The notes under the pieces were generated by a model. The model did no database searches. It worked only from the letters and a program-made list of their open reading frames with translations, and was not told the DNA's origin. DNA of 10,817 nucleotides from Acidobacteriaceae bacterium (GTDB taxonomy: Bacteria; Acidobacteriota; Terriglobia; Terriglobales; Acidobacteriaceae). Positions 5,685-10,817 of this stretch are shown piece after piece; position 1 is the stretch's first letter, and each line of letters opens with the position of its first letter. Both the position numbers and the translations under genes were made by a program. The stretch lies in the NCBI GenBank assembly GCA_003152795.1, contig PMBA01000325.1, forward strand, positions 1,296 through 12,112. Reading direction: 5' to 3'.

Positions 5685-5906
5685 TTACGGGTTGGACATG
5701 CAGATTGGACAAGTCTTCACGTGAGCCAGACGCGCCTTGTGGGCCTGCTGATACGCTTCCATTTCCTCTTTCTGATGTTTTCGCTTCGCCTTCTCGGAGA
5801 GCCGAGGCTTGACTTCATTGCGGAACAGATGAGCGGTCCATTCCGTGTGGGCGCGGGTCTCGCGATCTTTTAACTTTTTGCAGGTGGCGCATTCCGACTC
5901 AGCCAT
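5685..5906 (-). CDS. Small double-CxxC protein, probable zinc-binding, function unknown
   Basis: This 73-residue protein begins MAESECATCKKLKDRETRAH and ends KTCPICMSNP. It has one CxxC pair at C6/C9 and a second at C66/C69, which could together bind one zinc ion by bringing the termini together. The middle (about 10-63) is rich in Lys, Arg and Glu and predicted helical, suggesting a helical hairpin closed by a zinc knot; nucleic-acid binding is conceivable. The start is ATG 5906. The frame continues upstream to 6161 but there runs through the SRP RNA gene and a repeat, so it cannot be coding. No ribosome site is seen. TATCAT on the - strand (5918-5923) would give a nearly leaderless transcript. 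I do not recognise a named family. The + strand frame over the same bases lacks any feature. Confidence 0.62.
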   Translation of the reverse strand: MAESECATCKKLKDRETRAHTEWTAHLFRNEVKPRLSEKAKRKHQKEEMEAYQQAHKARLAHVKTCPICMSNP

Positions 5907-5968
5907 AGCGTGACTTGATGATAGTCGAAAGGCCGGGAGTCCGTTCCTGTTTTCGGCGGTCTCTTTGA

Positions 5969-5974
5969 TAGTAT
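5969..5974 (+). promoter_or_regulatory. Likely -10 box of the SRP RNA gene
   Basis: TAGTAT at 5969-5974 lies 5 bases before the expected 5' end of the SRP RNA (5980), the right distance for a sigma70 start site. A -35 box is not convincing; TTCCTG at 5944-5949 would give a 19-bp spacer. Confidence 0.45.
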
Positions 5975-5979
5975 GGAGA

Positions 5980-6084
5980 GTCAGGCATCGGTTCCGCGCG
6001 ACGTTTTCCCGCCAACCCCGCCAGGTCCGGAAGGAAGCAACGGTAACGGGCTCTTTCGTGTGCAGTGGATCGCCGGTGCCTGAC
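5980..6084 (+). ncRNA. ffs: Small signal recognition particle RNA (4.5S-type, bacterial small SRP RNA)
   Basis: The highly conserved SRP core CCAGGTCCGGAAGGAAGCA, with its GGAA tetraloop and the purine-rich Ffh-binding side, is at 6021-6039. It is followed by the other conserved side, CGTGTGCAGTGGAT (6057-6070). The ends close as one helix: GTCAGGCATCGG (5980-5991) pairs with CCGGTGCCTGAC (6073-6084) over 12 pairs including one wobble. The result is an approximately 105-nt rod of the Gram-negative 4.5S type without an Alu domain. The RNA binds Ffh and directs ribosomes making membrane proteins to FtsY. It has a -10-like box just upstream and a T-rich tract just downstream, so it is probably transcribed on its own. 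Apparent reading frames over it on both strands are not genes. Exact ends may differ by a few bases. Confidence 0.95.
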
Positions 6085-6097
6085 TTTTGTTCTTGTT
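6073..6097 (+). terminator. Intrinsic terminator of the SRP RNA gene
   Basis: The closing helix of the SRP RNA (3' strand 6073-6084) is followed at once by TTTTGTTCTTGTT (6085-6097), nine Ts in thirteen bases. The RNA's own terminal stem plus this tract can serve as an intrinsic terminator. Confidence 0.5.
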
Positions 6098-6100
6098 CGC

Positions 6101-6150
6101 GTAGGGACGGGCGCCCTCGCCCGTCCAAGCCGAGCGCAGCTCGGCAGCTG
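6101..6150 (+). repeat. Dispersed palindromic repeat, copy B
   Basis: The core is a perfect 9-bp stem with tetraloop CCCT: GGACGGGCG (6105-6113) and CGCCCGTCC (6118-6126). It is followed by AAGCCGAGCGCAGCTCGGCAG (6127-6147), which contains a second small palindrome, GAGC/GCTC. The reverse complement aligns with copy A at 3213-3270, so the two copies are inverted relative to each other. It lies between ffs and alaX and could reinforce termination after ffs. Confidence 0.7.
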
Positions 6151-6199
6151 TTCGTGGCCACGGCAACTCTGGATTCGCGGTGAGAGTCCCGCTTTCATC

Positions 6200-7468
6200 A
6201 TGACCAAGCGTCTTTACTACGACAGTTCTGAAATTCGCGAGTTCGATTCGGTTGTCGAAGTCGTTGCGCCTCTTTCCCCGGAGCACCCGCGCCCCGCCAT
6301 CATCCTGCGGGAAACCGCGTTCTATCCCACCAGCGGCGGTCAGGTTCACGATACCGGATGGCTTTCGCTCGAAGGGGCCGACCGCCTGCGGGTGGCCGAA
6401 GTAGCGGAGGCGGAAGACGGCAGCATCGTCCACTACCTGGAAGCGCCGGCGAAGTTGCCACTGCCAGGCGATAAAGTCCATGGCAGCATCGATCCCGATC
6501 GCCGCCGCGATCACATGCAACAACACACCGGACAGCATGTCTTGTCGGCAGCTTTCATCGAGCTCTACCAGATGGCGACCGTTTCGTTCCACATGGGCGA
6601 AGACTATTGCTCGATTGATCTGGCGACACCGTCTGTCAGTCCCGCGCAGATTGCCGCCGCCGAAACACGAGCCAATCACCTTGTGTGGGAGAACCGCCCG
6701 GTCCGAATTCGCTATGTTTCGCGCGTGGAAGCGGAGAAGCTCGGCCTGCGTAAACTGCCTCCGACAGAGCGCGACGAGTTGCGTCTGGTCGAGATCGCTG
6801 ATTTCGATCTCTCGGCGTGCGGCGGAACTCACGTCAGCGCCAGCGGGCAGATCGGCTCGATCCTGCTCCGTAAAACCGAGAAGGTGCGGCAGGGAATTCG
6901 GGTGGAGTTTGTCTGCGGCGAGCGCGCAGTTCGCATGGCGCGGCATGACTACAGCGCCCTGAGCGAGGCGGCTGCGCTCTTCTCGGCGCAACTCGGCGAC
7001 GTGCCAGAGCAGATTCGCAAGAGCCTCGAAGAGAGCAAAGTATTGCGCAAGCAAAAGGAGGATTCGCTCGATGAACTCGCCGAGCTGATGGCTTCCGCCG
7101 CTCTCCAGAGTCAACCAGAGACGAACGGGCGGAAGGTCGTCGTTCGGGTGTTTCCCGATCGCGACATCGCCTTCGCCAAACTCTTTGCGCAGAAAGTGAC
7201 CCGAGTCGCGACGCCGGCCATCGCGCTGGTGGCGAGCACCGTGGATCCACCGGGGCTGGTTTTCGCGCAGACTCCGGCGCAGATTTCCAGCGGCGCGCCC
7301 GGTTCGACCGCCGACATGGGCGCGTTGCTCAAGCAGGTGTTGTCGTCCGTCGGAGGCCGCGGCGGTGGCAGCCGCGATTTCGCCCAGGGCGGCCTTCCCG
7401 CGAGCTCAACTGCCAATCTCAACGTCGAGCAGCTTTTGCGCGAGGCAGCGGGTACAATCGAAGCCTGA
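6200..7468 (+). CDS. alaX: Alanyl-tRNA editing protein, AlaX-L type (editing domain plus DHHA1 domain)
   Basis: This 422-residue free-standing relative of the AlaRS editing and C-terminal regions hydrolyses mischarged Ser- or Gly-tRNA(Ala). YPTSGGQ (42-48) is the glycine-rich editing motif. The zinc site is complete: HTGQH (H109, H113) and CGGTH (C207, H211). After a helical coiled linker (about 265-300) comes the DHHA1-like domain with GGRGGGSRDFAQGG (385-398), which matches the GGxGGGxxDxAQxGG motif of AlaRS. No aminoacylation domain is present. I chose ATG 6200 (MTKRLYYDSSEIREF) because family similarity starts there; the frame is open back to 6065 but that part overlaps the SRP RNA and repeat copy B. 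The ribosome site is weak (GAGAG at 6182-6186). The kinase gene starts 34 bases after the stop and may be co-transcribed. Confidence 0.93.
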   Translation: MTKRLYYDSSEIREFDSVVEVVAPLSPEHPRPAIILRETAFYPTSGGQVHDTGWLSLEGADRLRVAEVAEAEDGSIVHYLEAPAKLPLPGDKVHGSIDPDRRRDHMQQHTGQHVLSAAFIELYQMATVSFHMGEDYCSIDLATPSVSPAQIAAAETRANHLVWENRPVRIRYVSRVEAEKLGLRKLPPTERDELRLVEIADFDLSACGGTHVSASGQIGSILLRKTEKVRQGIRVEFVCGERAVRMARHDYSALSEAAALFSAQLGDVPEQIRKSLEESKVLRKQKEDSLDELAELMASAALQSQPETNGRKVVVRVFPDRDIAFAKLFAQKVTRVATPAIALVASTVDPPGLVFAQTPAQISSGAPGSTADMGALLKQVLSSVGGRGGGSRDFAQGGLPASSTANLNVEQLLREAAGTIEA

Positions 7469-7502
7469 TCCCGCGCGCCATCTCCCGGGAAAAATTCATT
7501 CC

Positions 7503-8921
7503 ATGCTCGAACCGCGGCTGATACTCGTCAACCTCCTCATCAAGCTGGGCGTGGCCGCAGCCTTGTCGAGCGCCCTGGTACGCTCCAAGGAATTCAAGAG
7601 CCTGATCTTCCGTGAGCAGCGCGAAACCCGGCACAAGATTTACTTGGCGTTGTGGATGGCGATCCCCATCGCGCTCGGCGTCTGGATACGATGCAACGTC
7701 AAAAGCTTCCTCGCCGGCGACCTTTCGCTCGAAACCGCGTTGCTGCTGGGCGTGATCGGCGGCCGCTTGTCGGGAGGGCTCGGCGGTGCGCTCATGTCCT
7801 TGCCCGCGGCGGCGCACGGCGAGTGGGCCAGTTTACCCTTGAACGTGCTTGCCGGAATTATTGCTGGCCAGTTGCGCCGCGTCGCCCCCGAACAGGAAGA
7901 TATCTGGTCGTTCTCGCCGTTCATCGATCTCACCTTGTATCGCATGATCCGCCGCAACCTGCCCCGCCCGCGCGTGTTCGACTGGCAGGTCGCTTTTTTC
8001 GCCACCATCGTGAGCTTGCGCTTTTTGCAGACCGAAATCTGGCGCTTCTGGCCGAACTCCATCTTCAGCCTGGAAAGCCCCGGCCTGTGGAGCGGCGGCG
8101 GCGGAACTCTCAACGGTTATTTGGTGGAGAGCGCGATTTACCTGACCGTGGTCATGGTGGTGGGCACGGAACTGAAAATTTTCAACAGCGTCCGCATCCA
8201 GATCAAACTGGAAGAGCAGGAACGCCTGCTGCTGCAGGCGCGCATGGTGGCTCTGCAGAATCAGATTAACCCGCACTTTTTGTTCAACACCCTGAATTCC
8301 ATCTCGTCGCTGGTGCGCTTCGATCCCGACACGGCGCGGGAGATGATCCTGAAGCTCGCGACCATTCTTCGCCGCCTGCTTCATAGTTCGGATTCATTCG
8401 TTCCGCTGCGTGAGGAAGTGGAGTTCATCGACAATTATCTGGACATTGAAGTCGTGCGCTTTGGACGCGACAAGCTCAAGGTCGTCAAGGATCTCGATCC
8501 GGCGTCCCTCGAAGCCATGGTTCCCAGCATGCTGTTGCAGCCGCTGGTCGAAAACTGCGTCAAGCACGGACTTTCCCCCAAGATCGAAGGCGGCAGTATT
8601 ACCTTGCGCAGCCGCCTGATCAAATCGCGCCTCGTGGTCGAGGTGGAAGATGACGGCGTCGGCATGGGGTCGGCGCAAGAGTTTGCTCGAGAGCACGGGC
8701 AAGCCTCCCGCTTGGCAGGCATGGGTATCGGCATGGCGAATGTTGCCGAGCGCTTGCAGGTGCTCTACGGTGATGCCGCGAAGATGATCATCGAAAACCG
8801 CGAAGGCGGAGGCACCCTCATCCGGTTGCGATTGCCCATTCTGCCCAATCCCGAAGAGCTCATGACGACTTCGGCGATTGCCCCAGCACCTTTCGGTAAA
8901 AATCTTCGTAAAGCGGAATAA
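7503..8921 (+). CDS. LytS/YehU-type sensor histidine kinase
   Basis: This 472-residue membrane kinase has an N-terminal half with about six hydrophobic segments (near 5-25, 47-63, 78-103, 112-124, 160-176, 205-222). It includes the glycine-rich LLGVIGGRLSGGLGGALM typical of 5TM-LYT-like sensor regions. A short coiled coil (about 230-252) leads to the His_kinase domain LQNQINPHFLFNTLNSI, with phospho-acceptor H258. The ATPase part shows the N box QPLVENCVKHG (346-356), the G1 box DDGVGMG (383-389) and GMGIGMANVAERL (406-418). Such kinases pass phosphate to LytTR-type regulators, often in cell-envelope control. No response regulator is in the window, so its partner is elsewhere. The start is ATG 7503 with GGGAAAAA at 7489-7496. 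The last 62 bases overlap the 3' end of bshA on the other strand, so the final 20 or so residues (from about EELMTTS) are shared DNA. Confidence 0.94.
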   Translation: MLEPRLILVNLLIKLGVAAALSSALVRSKEFKSLIFREQRETRHKIYLALWMAIPIALGVWIRCNVKSFLAGDLSLETALLLGVIGGRLSGGLGGALMSLPAAAHGEWASLPLNVLAGIIAGQLRRVAPEQEDIWSFSPFIDLTLYRMIRRNLPRPRVFDWQVAFFATIVSLRFLQTEIWRFWPNSIFSLESPGLWSGGGGTLNGYLVESAIYLTVVMVVGTELKIFNSVRIQIKLEEQERLLLQARMVALQNQINPHFLFNTLNSISSLVRFDPDTAREMILKLATILRRLLHSSDSFVPLREEVEFIDNYLDIEVVRFGRDKLKVVKDLDPASLEAMVPSMLLQPLVENCVKHGLSPKIEGGSITLRSRLIKSRLVVEVEDDGVGMGSAQEFAREHGQASRLAGMGIGMANVAERLQVLYGDAAKMIIENREGGGTLIRLRLPILPNPEELMTTSAIAPAPFGKNLRKAE

Positions 8922-10011
8922 TCTTGCTGGAACAGTATTTTTCCTGCGCGCCCGCGCGCGCCCGTTTTCCCATGGCGCGCAGCGCCGCCTCGTCGCCCAG
9001 CAGATCGATGGCATAACGCGACATCGTCTCTACGTCGCCCACATCGGCCAGGAATCCGCTGACGCCGTGTTCGATTACTTCCGGCACTCCGCCCGTCCGC
9101 GTGGCAATCGGAACCACCTCGCAGGCCATGCCTTCGAGGGCCGCGAGTCCGAACGTTTCCAGTTCGCTCGGCATCAGCATTACGTCCGACATCGCCAGCT
9201 TCTCGCGGATCTGATCCTGCTTCCCAAGAAACAGAACGTGCTCGTGAATGCCTTTTTGCACGGCCAGCCACTCCGCCTGCGAACGATCCGGTCCGTCGCC
9301 GATCAGTAAAAGCTTGGAGGGAATCTTCTTGCGGACCCGGTCGAAGATTTCGATCACATCCAGAACGCGCTTCACCGGACGGAAGTTGGAAAGATGCACC
9401 AGCAGCCGCTCGTCGTTCCGGACATACTCGCTGCGTTTTTCCAGCCACTCCGGCTTGCGCAGGTACTCGTCGCAGTTCACAAAGTTGGGGATGACTTCGA
9501 TGTCGTTGCTGATGTCGAAAACTTTAAGAGTGCGGGTGCGCAAGTACTGCGAGATCGCGGTCACGCCGTCGCTCTGCTCAATTGAAAAACGCGTGATCGG
9601 AAAATAGGAGCGGTCGAGCCCGACCAGAGTGATGTCGGTACCGTGCAGGGTAGTCACAAACGGCAAATGGCGCCGTGGCGGCGTCGCCGCCAGCATCTGC
9701 TTGGCCAGCATCGCGCTCACCGAATGCGGGATCGCGTAGTGCACGTGCAAAAGATCAAGTTCGTAGAGCTGCGACACCTCGGCCATGCGCGTCGCCAGCG
9801 CCAGATCGTAGGGAGGATATTCAAACAGCGGATAGCGCGTGACCTCAACCTCGTGATAGTGAATGTTGGGTTCCGGCCCCGTCAGACGAATCGGCTGCGA
9901 ATAGGAAATGAAATGAATCTCGTGGCCCCGGCGAGCCAGCTCCAGCCCGAGTTCGGTCGCGACGACTCCGCTGCCGCCATAGGTCGGATAACATGTGATC
10001 CCAATCTTCAT
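8860..10011 (-). CDS. bshA: N-acetyl-alpha-D-glucosaminyl L-malate synthase BshA (bacillithiol biosynthesis)
   Basis: BshA is a GT4 glycosyltransferase of the GT-B fold. It joins UDP-GlcNAc and L-malate, the first step of bacillithiol synthesis, in the cytoplasm. The 383-residue protein begins [20 protein letters not shown], the distinctive BshA N-terminus with its glycine-rich loop (G12-G15). It also shows HVHYAIPHS (89-97), [11 protein letters not shown] (121-131) and SNFRPVKR (208-215). The donor-site EX7E motif is E285 to E293 in [13 protein letters not shown]. Length is normal and nothing is missing. The start is ATG 10011, preceded on its strand by GGGGGG (10014-10019). BshB and BshC are not in the window. 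The stop lies inside the kinase gene, a tail-to-tail overlap of 62 bases. Next upstream on the same strand, after 168 bases, is a secreted protein gene; the gap makes independent transcription likely. Confidence 0.96.
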   Translation of the reverse strand: MKIGITCYPTYGGSGVVATELGLELARRGHEIHFISYSQPIRLTGPEPNIHYHEVEVTRYPLFEYPPYDLALATRMAEVSQLYELDLLHVHYAIPHSVSAMLAKQMLAATPPRRHLPFVTTLHGTDITLVGLDRSYFPITRFSIEQSDGVTAISQYLRTRTLKVFDISNDIEVIPNFVNCDEYLRKPEWLEKRSEYVRNDERLLVHLSNFRPVKRVLDVIEIFDRVRKKIPSKLLLIGDGPDRSQAEWLAVQKGIHEHVLFLGKQDQIREKLAMSDVMLMPSELETFGLAALEGMACEVVPIATRTGGVPEVIEHGVSGFLADVGDVETMSRYAIDLLGDEAALRAMGKRARAGAQEKYCSSKIIPLYEDFYRKVLGQSPKSS

Positions 10012-10092
10012 CGGCCCCCCATTGCCAGTCCAACGTTACCATGATTGGATTCGCCGGAGCGGCTGGGGATGCAGGCGGGGAAATCGATCCTG

Positions 10093-10142
10093 CCATGGAG
10101 GCATGCACGTGTCTCGCCCGTGCAGTCGGGCGGAATCCATGG
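10093..10142. repeat. Nested inverted repeat upstream of bshA
   Basis: TGCACG (10104-10109) pairs with CGTGCA (10119-10124) around a 9-nt loop, and this pair is flanked by two copies of the self-complementary CCATGG (10093-10098 and 10137-10142). It lies in the 168-base gap between bshA and the gene upstream. It could be a terminator or stability hairpin for the upstream gene, or an operator. No T-run follows on either strand. Confidence 0.38.
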
Positions 10143-10179
10143 CTCTACCAGCAGGCTTGAACAAAACAAGGCGGAGGTA

Positions 10180-10788
10180 CTAGTCCTTGCTCGGCTTCTT
10201 CGGAGTCAGATCGCACGCTTGCCTGACTTGATCCAGATTCAGCCCGCCCGGAGAAAACTCCGCGATCTGCCGCCCGCTCCGCGTGGGCAGTTCCACCTTG
10301 AAAACATGGGCCCCCATCATCCCGCGAACCGTGCCCTTATCCATCGAGAGGAAATGCCCGCGCATCCAGTTCCACCCTTTGAAATAGTGCGTATCGTCAA
10401 CCCGAACCTCTACTTCCAGTTGCGGCTGTCCCCAGAAGCCGGGGCGATTCGGCGGACCCAGTTTGACTCCGGGATTGAAGTCCGCCAGCTTGAGTTTGCC
10501 AGCGCTGCAAAACAGAGTCACTCTCGGTTTGTACTCCGGGTCTTCGCGAAAATAATTATCCGACTGCAGCTCAAAGCGTACTTTCTTCGCCCCCGTCATC
10601 TTGTCGTCGGAGTGGAACTCCAGCCAATTTCCGCCCGCGCTGACGCCGTCCGATTCGTCCTGGTAAGGGCTCATGGCGCCAGTCTGCGCGCCAGCCAATG
10701 CCGCCGCTCCTGCTACCAAAAACAAAAGAACGGTTTTCAACGCCAACGATGAGCCAACTGCCTTTCGAAGCCAATTCGATACCTTCAA
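10180..10788 (-). CDS. Secreted hypothetical protein, distantly VasI-like
   Basis: The protein has about 202 residues. From TTG 10788 it reads MKVSNWLRKAVGSSLALK, then the hydrophobic VLLFLVAGAAALAGA with a likely signal-peptidase site after A34, so the mature protein is exported. I prefer TTG 10788 because GGAGGAG lies just upstream (10793-10799) with good spacing. GTG 10800 in the same frame would place that ribosome site inside the gene. The mature part has only two cysteines, C94 (VTLFCSAGKLKL) and C192 (LDQVRQACDL), which could form a disulfide. Its order of features is a Cys plus beta-strand pair, then RVDD and a tryptophan region, then EFSPGGLNLDQVRQAC. This recalls VasI-type T6SS accessory proteins and related periplasmic proteins, but identity is weak and no T6SS genes are near. 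It is best left as a hypothetical secreted protein. Confidence 0.7.
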   Translation of the reverse strand: MKVSNWLRKAVGSSLALKTVLLFLVAGAAALAGAQTGAMSPYQDESDGVSAGGNWLEFHSDDKMTGAKKVRFELQSDNYFREDPEYKPRVTLFCSAGKLKLADFNPGVKLGPPNRPGFWGQPQLEVEVRVDDTHYFKGWNWMRGHFLSMDKGTVRGMMGAHVFKVELPTRSGRQIAEFSPGGLNLDQVRQACDLTPKKPSKD

Positions 10789-10817
10789 AGTCTCCTCCAC
10801 ACAAGCACATCCCTACA

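Noticed and set aside
2021..6161. Shared 11-mer TTCGTGGCCAC at 2021-2031 and 6151-6161
   Set aside because: The match is short, contains the common 8-bp palindrome GTGGCCAC, and the flanks diverge quickly. It could be the edge of a repeat next to copy B, but two copies are not enough to claim it.
5981..7114. 377-codon open frame on the - strand
   Set aside because: It is antisense to alaX and runs through the SRP RNA gene. alaX carries the full zinc and DHHA1 motifs on the other strand.
7365..7502. Upstream extension of the histidine kinase frame
   Set aside because: It would overlap the end of alaX, and its translation is not membrane-sensor-like. ATG 7503 gives the usual short N-terminus before the first membrane segment.

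Overview
The window looks like chromosomal DNA from an Acidobacteriota bacterium, probably of the Terriglobia/Koribacter type. This is inferred from moderately high G+C, the combination of bactofilin, BshA, an AlaX-type editing protein and a LytS-type kinase, and the short GC-rich palindromic repeats between genes. No 16S or other decisive marker is present. Nothing indicates a phage, transposon, plasmid or CRISPR array, and gene density and composition are even across the window.

Layout. Bases 1-3183 (+ strand) hold the 3' end of a glycerophosphodiester phosphodiesterase, a two-domain MazG nucleotide pyrophosphohydrolase, a GNAT acyltransferase overlapping mazG by four bases (GTGA), and an enolase-superfamily enzyme of the o-succinylbenzoate synthase/N-succinylamino-acid racemase (OSBS/NSAR) family. 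Between the last two lie a hairpin, a strong Shine-Dalgarno site and a 14-codon reading frame whose stop overlaps the racemase start. Bases 3282-4163 (- strand) encode an unrecognised lipoprotein. Bases 4395-5498 (+) encode a bactofilin and a small methyltransferase-like protein. Bases 5499-5684 form a repeat-filled convergent gap, followed by a 73-aa double-CxxC protein on the - strand (5685-5906). Bases 5980-6084 (+) are the small SRP RNA gene (ffs), which has no reading frame of its own. It is followed by an AlaX-type alanyl-tRNA editing protein and a LytS-type sensor histidine kinase. The kinase runs tail-to-tail into bshA (- strand), and the two coding regions overlap by 62 bases. Upstream of bshA is a secreted protein resembling VasI-type type VI secretion accessory proteins.

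How the genes work together. The GNAT plus NSAR pair is the clearest functional unit. Together with a desuccinylase, not seen here, such a pair is known to convert D-amino acids to L-amino acids through N-succinyl intermediates. Bactofilin and the methyltransferase may form a second unit, and alaX and the kinase could be co-transcribed. bshA points to bacillithiol as a low-molecular-weight thiol; the other bsh genes must lie elsewhere.

The non-coding DNA is informative. It contains two inverted copies of a GGACGGGCG-type palindromic repeat, one about 120-bp element with terminal inverted repeats and two internal hairpins, and a double hairpin at the start of mazG. I found no unmistakably novel system. 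The best leads are the leader-like frame before the racemase, the palindromic repeats, and the small double-CxxC protein beside ffs.
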